Part shown: positions 44,832 through 52,947 of the stretch, piece by piece
Numbering within the stretch: position 1 is the stretch's first letter
Layout of the letters: the number at the start of each line of letters is the position of its first letter
Source of the DNA: Sorangium cellulosum
GTDB taxonomy: Bacteria > Myxococcota_A > Polyangia > Polyangiales > Polyangiaceae
Length of the DNA stretch: 64,000 bases
NCBI RefSeq assembly: GCF_002950945.1
Contig: NZ_CP012673.1
Coordinates: 4,525,001-4,589,000 of the forward strand
Direction: 5' to 3'
The notes under the pieces: model-generated
Told to the model about the DNA's origin: nothing
Database searches by the model: none
The model's input: the letters and a program-made list of their open reading frames with translations, nothing else
Position numbers and translations under genes: made by a program

Positions 44832-46448
44832 TCAGCGGCCGAACAGCCGTCGTGAGAGCGCGGCGGCGAGCTCGACGAGGGCGCGGACGCGGCCGAACAA
44901 CCCGGCTCCGCCTCGCGCCCGCGCCATGGCGAAGGCGAGCGCCCGGAGCGCCGGCGTATAAGGGTACCACCACAGCTCGCGCTTCGCGCGGCTGCGATCG
45001 TCGAGGACGAAGCGCGGGCGCGTCAGCGCCGCGAGCGCGTGCGGGCTGCTCGTGACGCCGGAGCCGCTGTCGCCCACCCCCGTCCACGGCGCGGCCGGGA
45101 GCGCGCCCGTGAAGCCGTGGTTGTTGATCGTCACCACGCCCGAGCGCAGGCGCCGCGCGAGCGCGTGGGCTCGGGCGTGGCGGCGGGTCCAGAGGCTGGT
45201 CGTGAGCGCGAAGCGGGAGGCGTTCGTGCGCGCGATCGCCTCCTCGGCGTCCTTGACCACCACGATCGGAAGGACGGGGCCGAACGTCTCCTCCTGGAGC
45301 AGCGGCGTGTCCTCGTGCGCCACCCGGAGCACCGTCGGCGGGAACGCGAGGGAACCCTCCGGCGGCGCGCCGCCGGCGAGGATCTCGGCCCCGGCGTCGA
45401 CCGCCGCCTCGAGGTGGCGCCGCACGATGGCGGCCTGCCGCGCGGTCGTCATCTCGCCGACGTCGACGCCGGGCCGGAGCTCCCGCGTGAGCGCGACCGC
45501 GCGCGTGATGAAACGGTCGGCGATCGCCTGCTCGACGTAGACGCGCTCGATGGACGCGCAGCTCTGTCCGGCGTTCGTGAAGGCGCCCCAGACGACGCCG
45601 CGCGCGGCGCGCTCCAGGTCGCAGTCGCCGAGCACGATGGCGCTGTCCTTCCCGCCGAGCTCCAGCGACGTCGGGACGAGGCGCTCGGCGCAGGCGACGG
45701 CGATCTTCTTCCCGGCGGCGACGCTGCCGGTGAAGACCACGAGGTCGACGCCCGCCTCGACGAGCGCGGCCCCCACGTCGCCGCCGCCCTGCGCGACGGA
45801 GAGGACGCCGTCCGGGAGCAGCCCCTCGAAGAGCGACGCCACGAGCGCGCCGGAGCGCGGCGCGACCTCGCTCGGCTTGAAGACGACGGCGTTGCCCGCG
45901 AGCAGCGCCGGCACCAGCGTGCGGAGCGGGATCGCCACGGGGTAGTTCCACGGCGTGATGAGCGCGACGACGCCGCGCGGCTCCCGGCGGATCCGGCCGG
46001 TCTTGCCGGGGTAGGCGAGCGGGTCGAGGTCGACCGGGGACTCGTCGAGCAGCTCCTCGATGGACGACGTCCAGTAGTCGACGAGATCGGCGTTCGGCAG
46101 CACCTCGGCGAGCGCGGCCTCCTCGATCGGCTTGCCGCACTCGCGGTGCACCAGCGCGGCGATCTCCTCGGCGCGCGCGAGCAGGCGCTTCTTGACGCCG
46201 GCGATGAGCTCAGCCCGCTCCCCCACCGGGACCTCGGCCCACGCAGCCTGGGCCGCCCGCGCTCGGGCGACGAGCTCCCGGACGGCGCCGGCCGCTGTCT
46301 CCGCGACCTCGTCGCGCGGCTCCCCCCCGCCGGGGCTGCGCATCGGGAACGGGCCAGCGCGCTGCGCCTCGCCTGGCGCCGACGGGGCCGCCGCCTCGTT
46401 CGCTGCGGGCGCTCCCTCGTGGGCGAGGGCCGCCGTCTTGGATTCCAT
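44832..46448 (-). CDS. NAD(P)-dependent aldehyde dehydrogenase
   Basis: A 538-residue enzyme of the ALDH superfamily, oxidising an aldehyde to the acid. The cofactor region TPWNYPVAIPLRTL and GNAVVFKPSEVAP is clear, as are FTGSVAAGKKI, the general-base Glu in LELGGKDSAI and the catalytic Cys in NAGQSCASIERVYV. Near the C-terminus GVVTINNHGF is typical. An extra N-terminal stretch of about 35 Ala/Pro residues and a basic C-terminal extension (residues about 490-538) with a possible amphipathic tail recall membrane-associated fatty-aldehyde dehydrogenases. Substrate unknown. Start at the ATG at 46448. Confidence 0.94.
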   Translation of the reverse strand: MESKTAALAHEGAPAANEAAAPSAPGEAQRAGPFPMRSPGGGEPRDEVAETAAGAVRELVARARAAQAAWAEVPVGERAELIAGVKKRLLARAEEIAALVHRECGKPIEEAALAEVLPNADLVDYWTSSIEELLDESPVDLDPLAYPGKTGRIRREPRGVVALITPWNYPVAIPLRTLVPALLAGNAVVFKPSEVAPRSGALVASLFEGLLPDGVLSVAQGGGDVGAALVEAGVDLVVFTGSVAAGKKIAVACAERLVPTSLELGGKDSAIVLGDCDLERAARGVVWGAFTNAGQSCASIERVYVEQAIADRFITRAVALTRELRPGVDVGEMTTARQAAIVRRHLEAAVDAGAEILAGGAPPEGSLAFPPTVLRVAHEDTPLLQEETFGPVLPIVVVKDAEEAIARTNASRFALTTSLWTRRHARAHALARRLRSGVVTINNHGFTGALPAAPWTGVGDSGSGVTSSPHALAALTRPRFVLDDRSRAKRELWWYPYTPALRALAFAMARARGGAGLFGRVRALVELAAALSRRLFGR

Positions 46449-46544
46449 GAGGCGCGCAGCCTAGCACCGCGCTTCTGCATGCCGCAGGAGCGCGATCTCA
46501 CCAGGAAATACGAGGCGTTATCCGACCGAACGGGGCGGCGCTGG

Positions 46545-48794
46545 TCAGGGGGCGGGGTCGGCCGGCGCAGCAGGGGGCGTGGTGCCCTCCGCAGGCGCCG
46601 GAGCCGCAGGCGCGGCGCCCTCGCCCGCGGGCGCGGCGTTGGATTTCCGCTTCGGCGAGGGGCTATCGGCGCCGGGCGACATCGACACGACCGTCTTCTT
46701 GCGACAACCGACGATGACCGCCTGGCCCGAGGAGAGCCAGGTGGGCGTGGCCGTCTTGTCGGTCGTCTGCTTTCCGAGCCGCACGTTGCGCGTTCCGCAG
46801 GGAACCTCGAGCGTATCCCCCGTGTTTCCGGCCAGCGTGCCGTTCAGATAGACGGACGCCAGCTGTGGCGAGTTGACGACCAGGTGGCCGCGGCTCGCCG
46901 GCAAATCCTCGGGGTTGCCCGCGGTTGGCGCGGCGTCGGCGGCCGGCGCGGCGCTCGCGGTCGGCGCCGCGCTCGCGGCCGGCGCCGCGGTGTCGACCGC
47001 CTGCTGGGTGGCGGCCGCGGTCTCGGCGGGCGCGCTCGCCGGCTCGGCGGCGGGCGCGGTCGTCGCCGCGGCCGGAGGCTGCGCCGTGACGTCCTGCACT
47101 GCGCCCTGGGAGGTGTCGGGCAGCGGCGCCGGCGCCGGCTCGGCGCCGAACCAGCCGAGGCGGTAGCCGACCGCGGCGCCCGCCGCGGCGAGCAGCAGGG
47201 CCACGGCGGCGATGCGCAGCCCGGTGCGAGGGCGCGCCGCCGGCGGGCGCTCGGTGACGGTGCGGGTGTCCGCGGGGGGCCGCGTCGTGACGAGCTCGGA
47301 CTGCTTCGGCTCCTGCTTCGCCGTCGCCGCGATCGGCGGGTCCCGCGTGATGACCTTCGGGAGGAGATCGCGCTCGAGCGCCTTCGGCCTGGACGCGCGC
47401 TCGGGCTCGCCCGCGGCCTCCTTGGGCAACACGCCGGGCGCAGCCTCGACGGTCTCCTGATCCTGGACCAGGCGCGCCATCGCCTGCGCCTCGGACCGGG
47501 CGGAACGCACGGCCGTCTCCTCGTCCTCGAGGCCTTCGGGGCGAGAGCGGATGACGGTGGGCTCGTCCTCGAGCATGCCGCGGATCACGGTCGGCTCGTC
47601 GTCGACCATATCGCGGCTGAGCTCGCGGTCGATGGCCGGCTCTCCGATCGCGGAGCGCCGCGCGGCGGCGGCGGCGGTCTCCGCCGGCGTCCTCGGGGTG
47701 GCCGCCTCGTCGACCGGCTGCGCGCGGGCCGCGAGCGCCTCCGGCGCGGCGGCGGCCTCCTTCGCGGCCGGCGTCGGCGTGGTGCGCGCGGGGGCGGCCT
47801 CGGCGCGGTCGAGCGCGGGCCTGCGCTCCGGCGCCGCCGCTTCGGGCGCTGGCCTACGCTCGGCGGGCATCTTCGGCGCCACGACCGGCTTCTGCGGCAC
47901 CGGCTCGTCCGGGAGGAGCCCCGCGAACGAGAGCTCGCTGTCGCTCTCCGCCGGCTTCGCCCTCGCCGTGAGGTCCTCCTGCGGGAAGAACGGCTTCGTC
48001 TCTGCGCGCGGGCTCGAGCCCCGGGCGGGCGGCACCGCGCCCGCACCGACCGCGTCCCGACCCTGGCCGGCTGACCTGGCGGCGGGCGTCGCGGCCTTCG
48101 CCGCGGGCCTGACAGCCTCCTTCGGCTTCGGCTCGGCGAGCTCCGCGGGCGGACGGTAGGTCTCCTGGGCGGTGGGAGCGGCGGCGTCCCTGGCCTCCGC
48201 CCGCGGCAGGTCGACCACCGGCGCGGGCCGCGCGGCCGCGGGCCTGCCGGGGGAGCTCGGAGGCGGCGCCGGAGCGCGCGCCGGCGCCGGCGTCGCGGCG
48301 GGCTTGACGGCCGGAGCCGGAGCCTTGCCGGTCGCTGCGGTGGGCGTGGCCGCTGCCGGCGTCTTCACGGCGGGCTGCTGCGGCGTCTTCGCGGCAGGCT
48401 GCTGCGGCGCCGGCGCGGCGGCCTGCTTCGCGGCCTGCGGCGACACGCCGAGGGCCGCGACCTGCCGCGCATCGCCGGGCGGGCTCGAGCCGTCGACGCC
48501 GCCGAAGACGTCGTCCAGGATCGGCTCGGGGGCGCGCGGCTTGCCGGGGGCGACCGCGCTGGCCGCTGCCGCGGACCGCGCGTCGTTGGCCGTCGACGTG
48601 TCGATCGGGCCCGGCCTGGCGTCGAGCAACGCCGCGCCCGCCGTGTCGTTGACGATGGCGCCGGGCGCCTCGCCGCGGTGCGGGGCGAGCTCGGGGGAGA
48701 CCTGGAGCTGCGACCGGGTTCGAGGCGCAGCGGCGTTCCGCTGCACCCGCTGGAGGAGCGCTTCGAGGGTGGCGACTTTTTCTGCGACGTTCAC
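46545..48794 (-). CDS. PEGA-domain membrane protein with long disordered cytoplasmic region
   Basis: A 749-residue protein starting at a GTG (48794). The N-terminal 20 residues form an amphipathic helix (NVAEKVATLEALLQRVQR). About 500 residues of Ala/Pro/Lys-rich disorder follow, including a cluster of acidic EPTVIR motifs (DDEPTVIRGM, EDEPTVIRS, EDEETAVRS) that look like phospho-Thr or FHA-recognition sites (inference). One membrane span (GLRIAAVALLLAAAGAAVGY, about residue 530) leads to another Ala/Thr-rich linker and a PEGA domain (RGHLVVNSPQLASVYLNGTLAGNTGDTLEVPCG) that may bind the cell wall or other proteins. It could be a substrate of Ser/Thr kinases such as that at 9211. No enzymatic motif. 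Confidence 0.82.
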   Translation of the reverse strand: MNVAEKVATLEALLQRVQRNAAAPRTRSQLQVSPELAPHRGEAPGAIVNDTAGAALLDARPGPIDTSTANDARSAAAASAVAPGKPRAPEPILDDVFGGVDGSSPPGDARQVAALGVSPQAAKQAAAPAPQQPAAKTPQQPAVKTPAAATPTAATGKAPAPAVKPAATPAPARAPAPPPSSPGRPAAARPAPVVDLPRAEARDAAAPTAQETYRPPAELAEPKPKEAVRPAAKAATPAARSAGQGRDAVGAGAVPPARGSSPRAETKPFFPQEDLTARAKPAESDSELSFAGLLPDEPVPQKPVVAPKMPAERRPAPEAAAPERRPALDRAEAAPARTTPTPAAKEAAAAPEALAARAQPVDEAATPRTPAETAAAAARRSAIGEPAIDRELSRDMVDDEPTVIRGMLEDEPTVIRSRPEGLEDEETAVRSARSEAQAMARLVQDQETVEAAPGVLPKEAAGEPERASRPKALERDLLPKVITRDPPIAATAKQEPKQSELVTTRPPADTRTVTERPPAARPRTGLRIAAVALLLAAAGAAVGYRLGWFGAEPAPAPLPDTSQGAVQDVTAQPPAAATTAPAAEPASAPAETAAATQQAVDTAAPAASAAPTASAAPAADAAPTAGNPEDLPASRGHLVVNSPQLASVYLNGTLAGNTGDTLEVPCGTRNVRLGKQTTDKTATPTWLSSGQAVIVGCRKKTVVSMSPGADSPSPKRKSNAAPAGEGAAPAAPAPAEGTTPPAAPADPAP

Positions 48795-48857
48795 GCCGCG
48801 CCAGCATATCGCGGGTCGGCGCGCTTTACATCATTCGCGGTGGGGGGCCCTCTCCGG

Positions 48858-48876
48858 GGCACCTCCTGGAGGTGCC
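48858..48876 (-). terminator. Hairpin terminator after the di-haem cytochrome gene
   Basis: GGCACCTC (48858-48865) and GAGGTGCC (48869-48876) form a perfect 8-base stem with a 3-base loop. On the minus strand it begins about 20 bases after the cytochrome lipoprotein stop and lies before the PEGA-protein gene. No T tract. Confidence 0.6.
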
Positions 48877-48895
48877 GTCCAGCCGGCCGGGAGCG

Positions 48896-50713
48896 TCAGA
48901 GGGCCTCGAGGTAGGCGACCAGATCGTCGATCTGCGCCGGCGACAGGTGGGACGTCTTGCCGTGCTGGTCGCCGCCGCCGCAGGCGGGGTTGGCGAACCG
49001 GTCCTTCAGCGTGGCCGCGCACCCATCGTGCATGAACGGCGCGCGCGCGCCGATGCGGACCAGCGACGGCACCTGGAACGCCTTGCCCGTGCCGACGTCG
49101 GCCGCCTCGTTGTTGGTGAGCTGCGCGCCCGCATGGCACCGCGCGCAGTCGACGGTCTTGTCGTGGAAGAGGGCTTCCCCGCGCGCCACGGCCTCCGCGT
49201 CGGGCGCCGGCGACGCCGGCGGAGCGGGGAGGCTGTCGATCCACCGGGCGAAGATGTTCACCCGCCGCGGGCCCTGGTGCGCGCCGCCCATGCGCTTCTC
49301 GAAGACCTCGTCCATGATCGTCTCGATGCCGGCCATGTCGCCGTCCCAGTGGAACGGCGCGGTCTGGAGGATCCCGCCGCTCACGAACTGGGTGCGCCGC
49401 GGCCCGATCGAATCGAAGTTCCAGGTGTGGTTGTCCTCGCCGCCCTCGGGATGGCACGAGGCGCACACCATGGGGCCGCTCGGGTTCTTGTGGAACATCT
49501 CGTGGCCGGTGTCTCGCCGGCTCTCCCCGGGGAGCTCCACGACCTTGCGCACGGCGTCGCCGCCAGGCGCGAGCACCTGGAGGGTCGCGGGCTCGCGGGT
49601 CTGCACGACCACGGCGTCGCCGCGGAACGCGACGGCGATCGGCTCGCCGTCCACCGGGAGGCGCTGCGAGAGCGCGGCGCAGGACCCCTCCACGGTGAAC
49701 TCGGCGCTCACCCCCCGCAAGCTCCCGGGATCCGTCACGATGACCTCGTTCGTGCCGGCCGACAGGACGGCGTACGACCCGCCGTCCTCGGACACCGCGA
49801 GGTCGACCGGCAGGGGCACGAACGGCAGGGCCGCGGCCGCGGCCGGCGCGTCGCTCGACTGCCCCGCTCCGACCTCCGACACCGCGCTGTGAACGATGCT
49901 GCCGTCGCAGCCGCCGGAGCTGTAGCCGCCCTGCTCGACCTGCACGGGCTCGACGAGGGCGCGCTGGTGCACCATCGCGACCCCGCCCGTCGGCAGCCTG
50001 ACCGTCTTCCAGGCGACGACCGGCGCGAACTGCTGCCCGAACAGGGTGAACGCCGGCAGCCGCTCTCGCCCCGCGACGTTGCCGTCCGCGTCCACGCTGA
50101 GCAGCTCCGCCGCCCGGAACTTGCTGACGAGGAGCCGGTCCCCGTCCACGATGACGTCGCGCAGGTCGCGCTCGAGCCGCAGCGTGCGCGTCGCCGCGCC
50201 GGGGCCGGCCGGCAGCGTCACGAGCTCGCCGCCGAGGCAGGCGACGTGGAGCGCGTCGGCGCTCGCGTCGTACGCGATGCCCCTCGGGGCCGGGCAGGCG
50301 GCGCGCCGGTCGACGATCTTCCCGCTGTCCGCGTCGACGGTGACGACCGCCCCGCCGCGGCGGAGCGCGACGTGGAACCGCCCCGCGTCGTCCTCGACGA
50401 CCCGGCCCGGCTCGTCCCCCTTCTCCAGGACGATCTCCGCGGCCAGCTTCTGCCTCTCGAGATCGACGATCCAGATGCGGTCGCGATCCGGATCCGAGGC
50501 CACCGCCTTCGAGGCGCTCTTGCTCACGGCGAGCGTCCCGCCGCTGATCGCGGGCGGCGGCTCCGCCGCGATCGCGACGTCGCCCGGTCCGTCGCCCTCG
50601 GGGAGCTCGCCCTCTCCGAGCTCCCAGGGAGCGCAAGCGGCAAAGGAGGATGCGGTCGCCAGGACGGCCAGGATCGGGGAGAAGCTCCGGCGCGGTGCAA
50701 GCAATCGATGCAT
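48896..50713 (-). CDS. Di-haem cytochrome c peroxidase/MauG-like lipoprotein with beta-propeller N-terminus
   Basis: A 605-residue exported protein. The ATG at 50713 has GGAGG six bases upstream and gives a signal peptide ending in lipobox FAAC (Cys near residue 26). Residues about 70-370 are WD/YVTN-like beta-propeller sequence. The C-terminal third has two c-type haem motifs, CASCH (in MVCASCHPEGG) and CARCH (in VDCARCHAGAQ), and the MauG/CCP-like ending RIGARAPFMHDGCAATLKDRF. It probably transfers electrons or reduces peroxide in the periplasm, anchored by lipid. Long in-frame sequence upstream of 50713 is rejected as non-coding. A hairpin at 48858-48876 ends the unit. Confidence 0.9.
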   Translation of the reverse strand: MHRLLAPRRSFSPILAVLATASSFAACAPWELGEGELPEGDGPGDVAIAAEPPPAISGGTLAVSKSASKAVASDPDRDRIWIVDLERQKLAAEIVLEKGDEPGRVVEDDAGRFHVALRRGGAVVTVDADSGKIVDRRAACPAPRGIAYDASADALHVACLGGELVTLPAGPGAATRTLRLERDLRDVIVDGDRLLVSKFRAAELLSVDADGNVAGRERLPAFTLFGQQFAPVVAWKTVRLPTGGVAMVHQRALVEPVQVEQGGYSSGGCDGSIVHSAVSEVGAGQSSDAPAAAAALPFVPLPVDLAVSEDGGSYAVLSAGTNEVIVTDPGSLRGVSAEFTVEGSCAALSQRLPVDGEPIAVAFRGDAVVVQTREPATLQVLAPGGDAVRKVVELPGESRRDTGHEMFHKNPSGPMVCASCHPEGGEDNHTWNFDSIGPRRTQFVSGGILQTAPFHWDGDMAGIETIMDEVFEKRMGGAHQGPRRVNIFARWIDSLPAPPASPAPDAEAVARGEALFHDKTVDCARCHAGAQLTNNEAADVGTGKAFQVPSLVRIGARAPFMHDGCAATLKDRFANPACGGGDQHGKTSHLSPAQIDDLVAYLEAL

Positions 50714-51149
50714 GGGTGCCTCCGGTCCGCCGCCAAGCAACATGGCGGCCACATCGCCAGATGTTCTTCGATCCGATCGAGCGCCGCAATACGCGCCACG
50801 GCCGGACAAGCGACGGATTGCTGCCGTCCACGGCGCGCGATGAGCCGCGGTGCGCGCCGCGCGATCGCCTCCTCGCCGCGCCGTCGCTGGGCGGCCGCCG
50901 GTATTCACGTCCCGGCCGTCATGGCTCATTGCGGCACGGTATGACGAACACGCCAGTCCGCGGTGCCCGCGGTGCCCGCGGTGCCCACGCGCCCAGCCGC
51001 GGCGGCGCTGCGAGGCGCGCCGAGCACCGGGAGCGTCGACTGCACGGTCATGGTTCGCCGGTCGATGGTGCGAGCGATCGCCGATGCACGACGCGCGAAC
51101 GCCTGTGACTTGACGGGTGCTTTCGCCGCCCATAAGTGACCGACCGGTC
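50714..51149. other. Divergent intergenic region before the TolC-family gene
   Basis: The 436 bases between the cytochrome and TolC-family genes hold no credible gene. Three copies of a 9-base CGGTGCCCG unit lie at about 50961-50987. The TetR-type operator at 51137-51150 is listed separately. Promoters for both genes should be here. Confidence 0.5.
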
Positions 51150-51150
51150 A
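51137..51150. promoter_or_regulatory. TetR-type operator abutting the TolC-family start codon
   Basis: TGACCG-AC-CGGTCA is a perfect inverted repeat with a 2-base spacer, of the GACCG/CGGTC kind bound by many TetR-family regulators (family knowledge). Its last base is the A of the proposed ATG at 51150, so repressor binding would block initiation directly. No TetR gene is in the window. Confidence 0.65.
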
Positions 51151-52784
51151 TGAAAAGCACCGCTCCCCCGCCTCGACGCAGCCTCTCGCTCGTTTCGACG
51201 CTCGCCGGGCTCCTGGCCCTCGGGCTCCTCGCCCCGCCCGCCGCGGCGCAGCCTCTCGCTCCGCAGCCCGCGCCGCCCCCTCCCGCCGGCGCTCAGCCCA
51301 GCCTCCAGCCGGCGCCGCCCGCGGCCGTCCAGCCCGCGGCGCCGAAGGTCGATCCGCTCGCGGTCGCGCTCGCGCCGCAGCCAGGAGGGCTGACGCCGGA
51401 GGAGGTCGCGAAGGCCACGCTGCGGACGCGCGCCTCGCTCCGCGTGAAGCAGGCCGAGCTCCGCGCGGCCGCGGCCAGGGTCGACCAGGCGCTGGTCAAC
51501 TTCTTCCCGCGGCTTACGGTCACGGCGACGTACACGCGCCTGTCGCCGACCGACGCCCCCAGCCTGGGGCCGCCGACATCGTCTGTGGTCACCACGACAA
51601 ATCCTGACACCCTGGACCTCGGCAATCTCCAACCGGTCCGGGTGCGGCCATGCCCGGACGACCCCGCCCAGCAGTGCGTCGCTAACTCGCTCGAGGTACC
51701 CAACCCCCTGAGCAACCTGGATTTCTCGCCGCCACCGAACAGCTACTCGCTCACGGCGAACCTCGCGGTCCCCATCTCGGATTACGTGCTCCGCATCTCG
51801 CAGGGGTACGCCTCGGCGTCGCACGCGGAGAGCGCGAAGAAGCTCGAGCTGCAGGCGGAGACGCTGCAGGCCGCGGCCGACGCGAAGGTCGCGTTCTTCA
51901 ACTGGATCCGCGTGAAGGGGCAGGTCGTCGTCGCAGGCGAGGCGGTGTCTCAGGCCAGAGCCCACGTCGAGGACGCGCGCCGCAACTTCCAGGTCGGGCG
52001 CCTCTCGCGGGCGGACGTGCTCCGGCTCGAGGCCCAGGTGGCGAGCGCGGAGCAGCTGCTCAGCGAGGCCCAGGCCGCGCTCCTCGTCGCCGACGATCAG
52101 ATCCGGATCGCGCTCGGGGCGGCGCCGGACAGGCCGCTCACCCTGGGCATCGACGTGATGGGCAGCGCGCCGTCGCGGCCGCCGGCCGAGGCGCTCCCGG
52201 CGCTGTACCAGGAGGCGCTCCAGCGGCGCCTCGAGATCCGCGCCCTCGACGAGACGCAGTACTCGCTCGAGAAGGCCGAGGCGGTCACGAGGGCCGGCTA
52301 CTTCCCGCGCGTGGACGCGTTCGCCGATCTCACGTACGCGAACCCCAACCAGCGCATCTTCCCGCAGCGGGACCAGTTCGACCTGACGTGGGCCGCCGGC
52401 GTCCGCGCCTCGTGGGTGCTCAACGACGTCTTCACCACCGCGGCGGCGTCCGCCGAGGCGAGCGCCCGGACGGCGCAGATCGTCGAGCAGAAGGCCGCGC
52501 TGCGCGACGCCCTCCGGCTCGAGGTGGCGTCGTCCTACGCCGACCTGAACAAGGCCACGAGCAGCATCGAGTCCGCCGAGCGCCAGCTCGCGGCGGCCGC
52601 GGAGGTGATGCGCGTGAGGTCCGAGCTGTTCCGGGTGGGGCAGGGCACGAGCGTCGATCTGGTCGACGCCGAGACCGAGGTCACGCGCGCGCGCCTCCAG
52701 CAGCTCAACGCGCGCGTCGGCGCGCTCGTCGCGAGGACCCGCCTCGACCACGCGGTCGGTCGCGACGCAAACGACGTGAAATGA
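51150..52784 (+). CDS. TolC-family outer membrane efflux protein
   Basis: A 544-residue outer-membrane channel component of the TolC/OprM type (OEP family). A signal peptide (LAGLLALGLLAPPAAAQ, cleavage near residue 33) and a Pro-rich linker precede two OEP repeats of long coiled-coil helices: LRVKQAELRAAAARVDQAL, SRADVLRLEAQVASAEQLL in the first half and RTAQIVEQKAALRDALRLE, VDLVDAETEVTRARLQQLN in the second. The strand insert around residues 125-190 is longer than usual. Start at the ATG at 51150, immediately after the TetR-type operator; an in-frame GTG at 51117 has no better ribosome site. No pump or adaptor gene is adjacent, so partners must be elsewhere. Confidence 0.9.
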   Translation: MKSTAPPPRRSLSLVSTLAGLLALGLLAPPAAAQPLAPQPAPPPPAGAQPSLQPAPPAAVQPAAPKVDPLAVALAPQPGGLTPEEVAKATLRTRASLRVKQAELRAAAARVDQALVNFFPRLTVTATYTRLSPTDAPSLGPPTSSVVTTTNPDTLDLGNLQPVRVRPCPDDPAQQCVANSLEVPNPLSNLDFSPPPNSYSLTANLAVPISDYVLRISQGYASASHAESAKKLELQAETLQAAADAKVAFFNWIRVKGQVVVAGEAVSQARAHVEDARRNFQVGRLSRADVLRLEAQVASAEQLLSEAQAALLVADDQIRIALGAAPDRPLTLGIDVMGSAPSRPPAEALPALYQEALQRRLEIRALDETQYSLEKAEAVTRAGYFPRVDAFADLTYANPNQRIFPQRDQFDLTWAAGVRASWVLNDVFTTAAASAEASARTAQIVEQKAALRDALRLEVASSYADLNKATSSIESAERQLAAAAEVMRVRSELFRVGQGTSVDLVDAETEVTRARLQQLNARVGALVARTRLDHAVGRDANDVK

Positions 52785-52947
52785 CCGGGCTGCGCCCGTC
52801 GTCTTCGCTTGCGCGGCCCTGCTGACCGGAGTAGGGAAGGCGTGCGCCGCTTCAGCGCGGGTTTTTGCGGCGCTACCGCGGGCACCACCCGCACTGTCCC
52901 TCACCGGCCGAGGGGGCGCTCCCACGTGTGCGCCCGGTCCGACCGTC

